Source: Allgaiera indica
GTDB taxonomy: Bacteria > Pseudomonadota > Alphaproteobacteria > Rhodobacterales > Rhodobacteraceae
DNA: 64,000 nt
Reading direction: 5' to 3'
NCBI RefSeq assembly: GCF_900106675.1
Contig: NZ_FNOB01000021.1
Coordinates: 1-64,000 of the forward strand
Part shown: piece by piece, positions 28,319 to 35,955 of the stretch
Layout of the letters: every line of letters starts with the position of its first letter
Numbering within the stretch: position 1 is the first letter of the stretch
Made by a program: the position numbers and the translations under genes
The notes under the pieces: generated by a model
Databases searched by the model: none
What the model was told of the DNA's origin: nothing
What the model saw: the letters and a program-made list of their open reading frames with translations, nothing else

Positions 28319-29245
28319 ATGCCCGACACCGACCCCCAGGACCCGCCCGCAACCGATCCCCGAGCCGACGACCCGGTTGCCGCGCTGCTTGATCTGCTCG
28401 AGATCGAGCGGCTGGAGATCAACCTGTTTCGCGGCCGCGGCTCGGGCGGGGAAACCTCGAAACGGATCTTCGGCGGCCAGGTGATCGCCCAGGCGCTGTC
28501 GGCCGCCTATCACACGGTCGAGGGCCGCGCCTGCCATTCGCTGCACGCCTATTTCATCCGCCCCGGCGACCCCGAGATCCCGGTGATCTACGAAGTCGAC
28601 CGCGCTCGCGACGGCGGCTCCTTCACCACCCGGCGGGTGATCGCCATCCAGCACGGGCGGCAGATCTTCAACCTTGCGGCCTCGTTCCAGATCGACGAGG
28701 ACGGCCCCGCGCTGCAACACCCGATGCCCCAGGGCCTGCCCGATCCCGACAGCCTGCCATCGCGCGCCGAGGTCCGCGCCGATCTGGCCCGGCGGATGGA
28801 GGGCCGCATCGCGGCGCAGCGGCGGTCGGATTTCCTGCGCGATTCCCCGATCGAGATCCGAGAGGTCGCGCCCTATGACCTGCTCGATCCGGTCCCCGCG
28901 CCCGACAGCCACGCCGTCTGGGTGCGGCTGTTGCGCCCCGCCGGCGCGCCGCCTTGGCTGCAGCATTGCCTGCTGGCCTATGCCTCGGATCTGCATCTGC
29001 TGGGCTCGGCGCTGCGACCGCTGGGCGAAAGCTGGCTGAGCGGCCGGGTGATGACCGCAAGCCTTGACCATGCGCTGTGGTTCCACCGGCCGGTGAATTT
29101 CGACGAATGGCATCTTTACCAGATGGATGCGCCCAATATCGGCGGCGCGCGGGGATTTTGCCGTGGCGCGCTCTATGCCCAAGACGGCACCCTCGTCGCC
29201 AGCGTCGCGCAGGAAGGCCTGGTGCGCCCGATCACGCGCGACTGA
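28319..29245 (+). CDS. tesB: Acyl-CoA thioesterase II
   Basis: Hydrolyses medium- and long-chain acyl-CoAs to free acids and CoA. The 308-residue double-hotdog protein has FGGQVIAQALSAA with its early Gly-Gly-Gln, then HSLHAYFIRPGDP and SFTTRRVIAIQHG. A second hotdog follows with CLLAYASDLHLLG (the Asp of the Asp-Thr-Gln triad) and ASLDHALWFHRPVNFDEWHLY. AGGAGG precedes the ATG. It begins the plus-strand part of a large acyl-CoA region, 146 bp ahead of a dehydrogenase pair. Confidence 0.94.
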   Translation: MPDTDPQDPPATDPRADDPVAALLDLLEIERLEINLFRGRGSGGETSKRIFGGQVIAQALSAAYHTVEGRACHSLHAYFIRPGDPEIPVIYEVDRARDGGSFTTRRVIAIQHGRQIFNLAASFQIDEDGPALQHPMPQGLPDPDSLPSRAEVRADLARRMEGRIAAQRRSDFLRDSPIEIREVAPYDLLDPVPAPDSHAVWVRLLRPAGAPPWLQHCLLAYASDLHLLGSALRPLGESWLSGRVMTASLDHALWFHRPVNFDEWHLYQMDAPNIGGARGFCRGALYAQDGTLVASVAQEGLVRPITRD

Positions 29246-29391
29246 CCGGGCGCGAAAAATAGGCCTCTGTTCCACGCAGCGGAATTACGTTACGTTCTGC
29301 GACACGAAGCACCCGCCCCGCGGCTTGACTTCGCCCCGGCGGGGCCGAAGATCTGCCGCACGGCGATCGTGACACCGAGTGGGAGGACCGG

Positions 29392-30579
29392 ATGGATCTG
29401 CAATTTACCGATAAAGAACTTGCCTTCCGCGACGAGGTGCGCGCCTTTCTGGCGGCCGAACTGCCGGCGGAACTGGCCGCCAAGGTGCGCCGCGGTGCGA
29501 CGCTGGAAAAGGCCGATCACGACCGCTGGCACGCGATCCTGAACGCGCGGGGCTGGCTTGCCGCGACCTGGCCGGTCGATTTCGGCGGCCCCGGCTGGAC
29601 CCCGGTGCAGCGCCACATCTTCGAAGAGGAATCGGCCCGCGCCCACGCCCCCCGGATCGTGCCCTTTGGCCTGGCGATGCTGGGCCCGGTGCTGATCCGC
29701 TTCGGCTCGAAGGCGCAGCAGGAGGAATACCTGCCGCGCATCCTGGACGGGTCCGACTGGTGGTGCCAGGGCTATTCCGAGCCCGGCGCCGGATCGGACC
29801 TGGCCAGCCTGCGCACCCGCGCGGTGCGCGAGGGCGACCATTACGTCATCAACGGCCAGAAGACCTGGACCACGCTGGGCCAGCACGCGAACCGCATCTT
29901 CTGCCTGGTGCGCACCGACCCGCAGGTCAAGCCGCAGGCCGGGATCTCCTTCATCCTGGTCGATCTGGACACGCCCGGCATCGAAATGCGGCCGATCAAG
30001 CTGATCGAGGGCGGGCACGAGGTTAACGAGGTCTTCTTCACTGACGTTAAGGTTCCCGTGGAAAACCTTGTCGGAGAAGAAAATTCCGGCTGGACGATCG
30101 CCAAGTTCCTGCTCACGCACGAACGCACCAACATCGCCGGCACCGGTTTCTCGACCCAGGCGCTGGAAGAGGTCAAGGCACTGGCCCGCGCGCGCCGGGT
30201 GAACGGCCGCCGCCTGATCGACGACCCGCTTTACGCCGCGCGGCTGGCGCAGGTGGAGATCGACCTGGAGGCGATGAAGATCACCAACCTGCGGATGCTG
30301 GCACGGGCGCAGAAGACCGGCCAGCCCGGCGTCGAAAGCTCGATCCTGAAGATCAAGGGCACGGTGATCCGGCAGGAGCTGAACGATCTGGCCCGCCGCG
30401 CCCTCGGCCCCGCCGCGGCGCCCTTTCCGGCCGAGGCGCTGGCCGGCAACGCCGCCGTCGCCCCCGAGGAACACCGCGCCGATGCCGCGCGCTATTTCAA
30501 CAATCGCAAGCTGTCGATCTTCGGCGGATCGAACGAGATTCAGCGCAACATCCTCACCAAAGCCATGCTGGAGCTGTAA
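29392..30579 (+). CDS. Acyl-CoA dehydrogenase, large subunit type (PimC-like)
   Basis: A 395-residue FAD enzyme that introduces the alpha-beta double bond in an acyl-CoA. WWCQGYSEPGAGSDLASL, INGQKTWTTLGQHANRIF and DGGHEVNEVFF-type motifs (here EGGHEVNEVFF) closely follow the pattern of pimeloyl-CoA dehydrogenase large subunits. The C terminus has YFNNRKLSIFGGSNEIQRNI. GGGAGG lies ahead of the ATG. The next gene starts two bases after the stop and encodes a shorter dehydrogenase; such pairs form alpha2beta2 enzymes in dicarboxylate and sterol side-chain degradation. Substrate is therefore likely bulky or carboxylated, but this is inference. Confidence 0.88.
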   Translation: MDLQFTDKELAFRDEVRAFLAAELPAELAAKVRRGATLEKADHDRWHAILNARGWLAATWPVDFGGPGWTPVQRHIFEEESARAHAPRIVPFGLAMLGPVLIRFGSKAQQEEYLPRILDGSDWWCQGYSEPGAGSDLASLRTRAVREGDHYVINGQKTWTTLGQHANRIFCLVRTDPQVKPQAGISFILVDLDTPGIEMRPIKLIEGGHEVNEVFFTDVKVPVENLVGEENSGWTIAKFLLTHERTNIAGTGFSTQALEEVKALARARRVNGRRLIDDPLYAARLAQVEIDLEAMKITNLRMLARAQKTGQPGVESSILKIKGTVIRQELNDLARRALGPAAAPFPAEALAGNAAVAPEEHRADAARYFNNRKLSIFGGSNEIQRNILTKAMLEL

Positions 30580-30581
30580 AG

Positions 30582-31652
30582 ATGGATTTCGACCAGAGCG
30601 AAGATCGCCGGATGCTGGCCGAGACCCTCTCGCGCTACCTTGCCGATCGCTACGACGTGGCCACCCGCATTAAGCTGGCCTATGACGCGCCCTACCATTC
30701 GCCCGAACGCTGGGCCGAGATGGCGGAACTGGGCATCCTGCATGCGCTGGTGTCCGAGGATCATGGCGGCATGGGCGGCCATGGCTTTGACATCGCCACG
30801 GTGTTCGAGGAACTGGGCCGCACGCTTTGCCCCGAACCCGTGCTGCCGGCGCTGATGGGCCTGCGCCTGCTGGCCGCCGCGGGCGCGGATCTGGAGCCGG
30901 CGCTGACGGGGGCCGAGATGCTGGCCGTCGCGATCGGAGAGCCCGAGGCGCCCTGGGATCTGGACGCGCTGGAAACCCGCGCCGAGACAGCCGGCGACGG
31001 CTGGGTGCTGACGGGGCGCAAGTCGGTCGTCTATGGCGGCCATGTCGCCAGCCGGCTGCTGGTCGCGGCGCGGGCGGATGGCGGCCTTGGCCTTTTCGAG
31101 GTCCGGGCGGGCGACGCCGAGATCACCGCCTATGGCATGATCGACGGCGGCGGCGCGGCCGAGATCTTTTTGGACGCGACCCCGGCGCGGCTGTTGATCG
31201 CTGACGCACGGGATGCGTTCGACTCCGCGCTGAACGCCGGCCGCGTGGCGCTGTGCGCCGAGGCCGTGGGGGCGATGGACGCGACGAAGGATCTGCTGCT
31301 GGACTACCTGCGTACCCGCAAGCAGTTCGGCCGGACGATCGGGTCGTTCCAGGTGTTGCAGCACCGCACCGTCGATCTGGTGACCGAGATCGAGCAGGCG
31401 CGTTCGATCACCATCCTCGCCGCCGACGCGCTGGATGGGCCCGAGGCCGGGCGCCGTGCGTCGATGGCGAAGAACCTGATCGGCCGCGCGGCGCGGCTGG
31501 TGGCGGAAGAGGCGATCCAGATGCACGGCGGCATCGCCATGACCTGGGAGGCCGCGGTGTCGCATTACGGCAAGCGGCTGGTGATGATCGACGCGCAGCT
31601 GGGGGATACGGATTTCCACCTGACCCGGGTGATGGAAGGGTTGCAGGCCTGA
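30582..31652 (+). CDS. Acyl-CoA dehydrogenase, small subunit type (PimD-like)
   Basis: A 356-residue partner of the preceding dehydrogenase. The N terminus MDFDQSEDRRMLAETLSRYL and the helix LRTRKQFGRTIGSFQVLQHR are typical of the PimD/FadE small subunits. The C-terminal EEAIQMHGGIAMTWE is the ACAD dimer/FAD contact region. The middle domain is shorter than in self-sufficient ACADs, in keeping with a heteromeric enzyme where one subunit lacks a complete FAD site. The start follows the upstream stop by two bases, so the two are co-translated. Confidence 0.86.
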   Translation: MDFDQSEDRRMLAETLSRYLADRYDVATRIKLAYDAPYHSPERWAEMAELGILHALVSEDHGGMGGHGFDIATVFEELGRTLCPEPVLPALMGLRLLAAAGADLEPALTGAEMLAVAIGEPEAPWDLDALETRAETAGDGWVLTGRKSVVYGGHVASRLLVAARADGGLGLFEVRAGDAEITAYGMIDGGGAAEIFLDATPARLLIADARDAFDSALNAGRVALCAEAVGAMDATKDLLLDYLRTRKQFGRTIGSFQVLQHRTVDLVTEIEQARSITILAADALDGPEAGRRASMAKNLIGRAARLVAEEAIQMHGGIAMTWEAAVSHYGKRLVMIDAQLGDTDFHLTRVMEGLQA

Positions 31653-31667
31653 GCGGCGGGGGGGGGG

Positions 31668-31790
31668 CACACCCCCGCACCCGCACCTTTCCGCGGGGGG
31701 TTTCACACCCCCGCACCTGCACCTTTCCGCGGGGGTTTCACACCCCCGCGCCCGCACCTTTCCGCGGGGGTTTCACACCCCCGCACCCCC
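31668..31790. repeat. Tandem repeat of about 35-36 bp, three to four units
   Basis: The unit reads CACACCCCCGCACCCGCACC then TTTCCGCGGGGGTTT. Three near-identical full units and a partial fourth fill the space between two convergent genes. C-run and G-run within each unit can pair as a hairpin. There are no unique spacers, so it is not a CRISPR. It abuts a copy of the intergenic element and looks like an expansion of that element's hairpin half. Confidence 0.9.
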
Positions 31791-31816
31791 GTGGAGTATT
31801 TTCACCAAGATGAAGG
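31791..31816 (-). repeat. Copy D of the CTTCATCTTGG..AAATACTC element
   Basis: On the minus strand it reads CCTTCATCTTGGTGAAAATA then CTCCAC, continuing directly into the tandem hairpin array on its 3' side. It lies two bases after the stop codon of the convergent thioesterase gene. Confidence 0.75.
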
Positions 31817-31818
31817 GC

Positions 31819-32235
31819 TTAGGAGGTTTTCCTATAGCGAAAGGCACCAGAGCCCTTAGCGCAGATCATGCCGCCTTGGTCGCGCACTTCCGCTTCGGCG
31901 AAAAAGGTCGAGCGGCCGCCGCCGATGCGGGTGCCTTCCGCGATCAGCAGTTCGCCCTCGGGGCGTGCGAGAAAGCTGGTGGTCAGCGTCAGCGTCATCG
32001 CCAGACGGCGCGCTGCCGGATCGCCGGTATAGCAGCCGGCATACCCCATCACCGTGTCCAGCATCGTCGCATAGATACCGCCGTGCGGAATGCCGTAGCG
32101 GTTCATCAGGAAGGGTTCCAGCGCGATCTCGAAGCGCGCCCAATCCGCGCGCCAGCCAGTGATGCGAAAGCCCAGATGGCGTTGCAGTGGATAGGGATCC
32201 TCGATCAGGGCGGGGTCGATATCGGGCAATGTCAT
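31819..32235 (-). CDS. PaaI-family hotdog thioesterase
   Basis: A 138-residue single-hotdog protein. RYGIPHGGIYATMLDTVMGYA contains the HGG motif and the following acidic helix that in PaaI-type enzymes activates water on aryl- or acyl-CoA thioesters. LTTSFLARPEGELLIAEG and GRSTFFAEAEV are the core strands. Its start overlaps the preceding dehydrogenase stop by four bases. It is the last gene of the long minus-strand block, where it could release CoA from dead-end thioesters. Confidence 0.85.
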   Translation of the reverse strand: MTLPDIDPALIEDPYPLQRHLGFRITGWRADWARFEIALEPFLMNRYGIPHGGIYATMLDTVMGYAGCYTGDPAARRLAMTLTLTTSFLARPEGELLIAEGTRIGGGRSTFFAEAEVRDQGGMICAKGSGAFRYRKTS

Positions 32236-33011
32236 ATCGCGCTAAGGCCTCCGTCGATGGCGATCGCCTGCCCGGTCATGAAGCTGTTGGCGGGGTCGCA
32301 GATCCACAGCATCGCCTGCACCACCTCTTCGGGGCGGGCGACGCGGCCCATCGGCACGCGGGCGGCGATGCGGGTAGAGGCCTCGTCGCGGCTGGCGCCG
32401 TGGCGGGTGGCGACGGCATCGGCCATCTCGTCGAACAGCGGGGTCGCGGCGAAGGAGGGGCAGATCGCGTTCACCCTTATGCCCTTCTTCGCCACCTCGT
32501 CCGCGGCGGCGCGCGTAAGCCCGACCACCGCATGTTTCGAGGCCGCATAGGCCGAAAGATGACCCGCGCCGACGATCCCCGCGGCCGAGGCCACGTTGAG
32601 GATCGCGCCGCCCGCGCCCGCCAGCATCAGCGTGATCTGTTGCTGCATGCCAAGGAAGACGCCGCGTGCGTTGACCGCCATCATGCGGTCGAATTCCTCG
32701 GGCGGCAGCTTGTGCAGCGGCGCCATGTGATGCCCGACGCCGGCATTGTTCACCGCCACGTCGAGCCGCCCGAACCGCGCCGCGATGGCCCGTGCATGGG
32801 CGGCCTGGGCCGCGGCGTCCGAGACGTCGAGTTCGGCATGCAGCACCTCGGCATCGAGCGCCCCGGCCAGCGCCGCAAGCTTCTCGCCGTCGCGGTCGGA
32901 AAGGGCCAGCCGCGCACCCTCGGCCGCGAAGCGCCGCGCCGCGAGCGCACCAAAGCCGCTGGCCGCGCCGGTGATCTGGACCACCTTTCCCTGGAAACGT
33001 GCCTCAGACAT
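32232..33011 (-). CDS. Short-chain dehydrogenase/reductase (classical SDR)
   Basis: A 259-residue NAD(P)-dependent oxidoreductase. The nucleotide motif is QITGAASGFGALAARRFA, followed by NNAGVG and the catalytic YAASKHAVVG (Tyr-x-x-x-Lys) with Ser in LNVASAAG. The acidic residue after strand 2 (LSDRDGEKL) favours NAD over NADP. It overlaps the kinase gene upstream by eight bases and the thioesterase downstream by four. In an ACAD10/11-like pathway it could interconvert a 4-keto and a 4-hydroxyacyl-CoA, as LvaD does, but that is inference from context. Confidence 0.85.
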   Translation of the reverse strand: MSEARFQGKVVQITGAASGFGALAARRFAAEGARLALSDRDGEKLAALAGALDAEVLHAELDVSDAAAQAAHARAIAARFGRLDVAVNNAGVGHHMAPLHKLPPEEFDRMMAVNARGVFLGMQQQITLMLAGAGGAILNVASAAGIVGAGHLSAYAASKHAVVGLTRAAADEVAKKGIRVNAICPSFAATPLFDEMADAVATRHGASRDEASTRIAARVPMGRVARPEEVVQAMLWICDPANSFMTGQAIAIDGGLSAI

Positions 33012-34035
33012 CGCTTGCAGCCCTCAGCCCTGCTTGCGCGAATTGCGGCACATAAGCCCCCATCTTCAATCCCCTTTCCGGGTTCGACGCATTGCCGTCC
33101 AGCGCCCGCTTCTTCACCCCCTGGATGATCGCCCCCATGCGAAAGAAGCAAAAGGCCAGATAGAAGCCGAAGCGCGGAATACCGGGCAGGTTCATGCGCT
33201 CGCAATAGGCGGCGATGAATTCCTCGTCCGACGGCAGCCCCAGTGCCTTGCGGTCGACGCCGGCCAGGCCGCGCCCTTCCGCGCCCGGCGGGTTCTGCCA
33301 TTGCATGATCACCGCCGCGAGGTCCGCGAACGGGTGGCCCGTGGTCGACAATTCCCAATCCAGTACCGCCACGCATCCCGGCCCGGTTCTGGAAAACAGC
33401 ATGTTGTCAATGCGGTAGTCGCCATGCACCAGGGTGCGCAACCCGTCATCGCCGGGCGCATTGGCGTCGAGCCAGGTGATCAATTCATCCATCGCCGCGA
33501 TCGTCTCGGTCTCGGACGCGCGGTACTGCTTGGTCCAGCGGTCGATCTGGCGGCGGTAGTAATTGCCCTCGGGGCCGTAATCGGCAAGCCCCGTGGCCTG
33601 AAGATCGACCGAGTGGATCGCCGCCAGCACACGGTTCATCTCGTCGATCACCGCGCCGCGGGTCGTGGCATCGAGGCCCGGCATCGTCGGGTCGTCGAAG
33701 TTGCGCCCGTCGATACATTCCATCACATAGAAGGCCGAGCCGATGACATCGTCATCCTCGCACAGCGCATACATCTTCGCGACCGGCACGCCGGTGGCCG
33801 CCAGCGCCTGTTGCACGCGGAATTCGCGATCGACCGCATGGGCAGATTTCAACAGCTTTCCGGGTGGCTTGCGGCGCAGAACGTAAGTACCGCTTGAGGA
33901 TTGCAACCGAAAGGTCGGGTTCGACTGGCCTGTCTGGAATTTCCGTACGGTCAGATCGCCGGAAAAACCGGGAACATGTGCGCGCATCCAGGCGGAAACA
34001 GAATTTATATCAAGAGATTGGGCGTTATTGTTCAT
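33004..34035 (-). CDS. APH-type acyl-CoA kinase (ACAD10/11 N-domain / LvaA-like phosphotransferase)
   Basis: A 343-residue kinase-fold protein. FQTGQSNPTF, VLRRKPPGKLL and VDREFRVQQAL form the nucleotide-binding lobe of this subgroup. LVHGDYRIDNMLF is the catalytic HGDxRxxN loop, and VLDWELSTTGHPFADLA holds the metal-binding Asp. The same motifs characterise the kinase domain fused to human ACAD11 and the LvaA kinase of Pseudomonas, which phosphorylate the hydroxyl of 4-hydroxyacyl-CoAs. Here it is a separate gene, close to a dehydrogenase of the ACAD11 type with a histidine phosphatase between. It is not an antibiotic-resistance enzyme by context. Confidence 0.8.
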   Translation of the reverse strand: MNNNAQSLDINSVSAWMRAHVPGFSGDLTVRKFQTGQSNPTFRLQSSSGTYVLRRKPPGKLLKSAHAVDREFRVQQALAATGVPVAKMYALCEDDDVIGSAFYVMECIDGRNFDDPTMPGLDATTRGAVIDEMNRVLAAIHSVDLQATGLADYGPEGNYYRRQIDRWTKQYRASETETIAAMDELITWLDANAPGDDGLRTLVHGDYRIDNMLFSRTGPGCVAVLDWELSTTGHPFADLAAVIMQWQNPPGAEGRGLAGVDRKALGLPSDEEFIAAYCERMNLPGIPRFGFYLAFCFFRMGAIIQGVKKRALDGNASNPERGLKMGAYVPQFAQAGLRAASDV

Positions 34036-34043
34036 CTTCTTTC

Positions 34044-34706
34044 TCAGCTATAGGTCAGAAGATGCGCGGTCTGCGCGGTGATGTGCGGGGTCTCGTTGAA
34101 CCCGGCCAGATAGTCGCGGCTATGGCCGCCGATGAAGCGGGCCACGGCGCAATTTCGGATCTGCAACTGCAGATGGATCATCTGCGCCTCGGGCGCCTCC
34201 AGAACCTCGGCCACCATTCGCCCGATCGCGCCGCCGGACGACACCGCAAGCGTCGTGCCCTCGGCCGCCAGCATCGCGCGCCGGGCGTCGCGGACGCGGG
34301 CCGCGAATGCCTGCCAGGGTTCGGGCGGATCCTCGATCTCGTCTCGCTGCCAGGCCAGCACCGTGTCGCGCAACTCGCGGAAATGCGTGGCGCGGTCGTC
34401 GTGCAGGCCCACCGGTCGCGCGCGGTCGCGGTAGCGCGCGTTCAGAAGGCCGGTGAAGTCAAATTCGTTCAGGCCCGGATGGATGCGGGCCTGCGCCGGA
34501 TCCAGGCCAAGGCCCCGTGCCACCCCTTCCAGCGTCTCGCGGTGGCGCCGCTGCGCCCCGATCCACAGGTGATCGGGGCGCAGGCCCTGTGCCGCCAGGG
34601 CCTCGCCCAAGGCCAGCGACTGGTCGTGACCGAGGTCCGAAAGCACATCGTAATCCGCCGCCCCGAAAGAGGCCTGCGCATGACGAAGAAGGACAAGTTC
34701 ACGCAT
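34044..34706 (-). CDS. Histidine phosphatase family protein (phosphoglycerate-mutase-like)
   Basis: A 220-residue protein with the nucleophile motif LVLLRHAQASFG, where the usual RHG is RHA. It then has RHRETLEGVARGLG, FRELRDTVLAW and VSSGGAIGRM, where the family's second histidine (S/T-H-G-G) is replaced by SSGG. Loss of that second histidine suggests altered or weak phosphatase activity, as in some family members with other roles. It lies between the kinase and the ACAD11-like dehydrogenase with gaps of 8 and 12 bp, so it is part of the operon. No clear ribosome site is seen before its ATG. Confidence 0.82.
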   Translation of the reverse strand: MRELVLLRHAQASFGAADYDVLSDLGHDQSLALGEALAAQGLRPDHLWIGAQRRHRETLEGVARGLGLDPAQARIHPGLNEFDFTGLLNARYRDRARPVGLHDDRATHFRELRDTVLAWQRDEIEDPPEPWQAFAARVRDARRAMLAAEGTTLAVSSGGAIGRMVAEVLEAPEAQMIHLQLQIRNCAVARFIGGHSRDYLAGFNETPHITAQTAHLLTYS

Positions 34707-34718
34707 TATCGTAAATTC

Positions 34719-35954
34719 TTACGGTTGCTGGTTCATGTAACGCTTCAACTCGGTCCGGGCCACTTGGCGGCGGTGAACGGCGTCGGGCCCATCGGCCAGC
34801 CTCAGGGTACGCACATGGGTCCACATGTTGGCCAGCGGCGTGTCCTGGCTGATGCCCATGGCGCCATGGATCTGCATCGCCTCGTCGATCACCTTCAGCG
34901 CGACCTGCGGCGCGATCACCTTGATCTGGCTGATCCAGGGCTGGGCTTCTCGCACGCCCACCGTATCCATCATATGGGCGGCCTTCAGGCACAGAAGCCG
35001 CGCCATCTCGATCTCCATCCGCGCGTTGGCGATGATGTCGTAATTGGCGCCGAGTTCCGCCAGCTTCTTGCCGAAGGCCTCGCGCGTCAGCGCGCGGCGG
35101 CACATCAGCTCCAGCGCCTTTTCGGCCTGGCCGATGGCACGCATGCAATGGTGGATGCGCCCCGGCCCCAGCCGCCCCTGCGCGACCTCAAATCCGCGGC
35201 CCTCGCCCAGGATCAGATCCTCGGCGGGCACGCGCACGTCGGTCATGCGGATGTGCATGTGGCCATGCGGGGCGTCGTCTTCGCCGAAGACCTGCATCGG
35301 GCGCAGCACCTCGATGCCGGGGGTGTCGGCGGCGATGGCGAACATCGAATGGCGGGCGTGTTTGGCGGCGTCGGGGTCGGTGCAGGCCATGGTGATATAG
35401 ACCTTGCAGCGCGGATCGCCGGCGCCCGAGGCCCACCACTTCTCGCCGTTCAGCACCCAGGCGTCACCGTCGCGCGTGGCCTTCAGCGCCATGTTCGTCG
35501 CATCGGACGAGGCCACGCCCGGCTCTGTCATCAGATAGGCGGATCGAATTTCGCCTTCCAGCAAAGGCTTTAGCCAGCGTTCCTTATGTGCGGCCGAGCC
35601 GTAGCGCTCGAACACTTCCATATTGCCGGTGTCGGGGGCGGCGCAATTGAAGACCTCGGCCGCGATCTTCTCCTTGCCCATCTCCTCGGCCAGATAGGCA
35701 TATTCGACGGTGGTCAGGCCATAGCCTTTTTCGCTACCCGTCAGCCAGAAGTTCCACAGCCCCCGCTCCTTTGCCTTGGCCTTCAAAGTATCAAGGATTT
35801 CAAGCTGTCGCGCGGTATGCTTAAAGCGGTCGCCAGTGGGATGCTTGCCCACCTCGGCGTCGAATTCCGCGCTGAGCGGCGCGATCTCGTCGCGTACCAT
35901 GGCGCGCACCTTCTCGACCAGCGGCTTGACGCGGTCGCTCATGCCCAGTTCCAT
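34719..35954 (-). CDS. ACAD10/11-type acyl-CoA dehydrogenase (LvaC-like)
   Basis: A 411-residue acyl-CoA dehydrogenase family member whose motifs follow the ACAD10/11 subgroup rather than the beta-oxidation enzymes: FNCAAPDTGNMEV, MTEPGVASSDATN, NGEKWWASGAGDPRCK, GRGFEVAQGRLGPGRIHHC and the C-terminal RLADGPDAVH. In that subgroup the enzyme eliminates phosphate from a 4-phosphoacyl-CoA to yield an enoyl-CoA that can re-enter beta-oxidation. AAAGGGAG lies seven bases before the ATG, overlapping the tail of the upstream gene. The partner kinase is two genes downstream. The reaction is inferred from family and neighbourhood. Confidence 0.85.
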   Translation of the reverse strand: MELGMSDRVKPLVEKVRAMVRDEIAPLSAEFDAEVGKHPTGDRFKHTARQLEILDTLKAKAKERGLWNFWLTGSEKGYGLTTVEYAYLAEEMGKEKIAAEVFNCAAPDTGNMEVFERYGSAAHKERWLKPLLEGEIRSAYLMTEPGVASSDATNMALKATRDGDAWVLNGEKWWASGAGDPRCKVYITMACTDPDAAKHARHSMFAIAADTPGIEVLRPMQVFGEDDAPHGHMHIRMTDVRVPAEDLILGEGRGFEVAQGRLGPGRIHHCMRAIGQAEKALELMCRRALTREAFGKKLAELGANYDIIANARMEIEMARLLCLKAAHMMDTVGVREAQPWISQIKVIAPQVALKVIDEAMQIHGAMGISQDTPLANMWTHVRTLRLADGPDAVHRRQVARTELKRYMNQQP

Positions 35955-35955
35955 C

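Noticed and set aside
31668-31790. Tandem array considered as a CRISPR
   Set aside because: Units are contiguous with no unique spacers and there are no cas genes.
33004-34035. Aminoglycoside resistance kinase
   Set aside because: The APH fold is shared, but motifs (GQSNPT, RRKPPG) and operon context match the acyl-CoA kinase subgroup instead.
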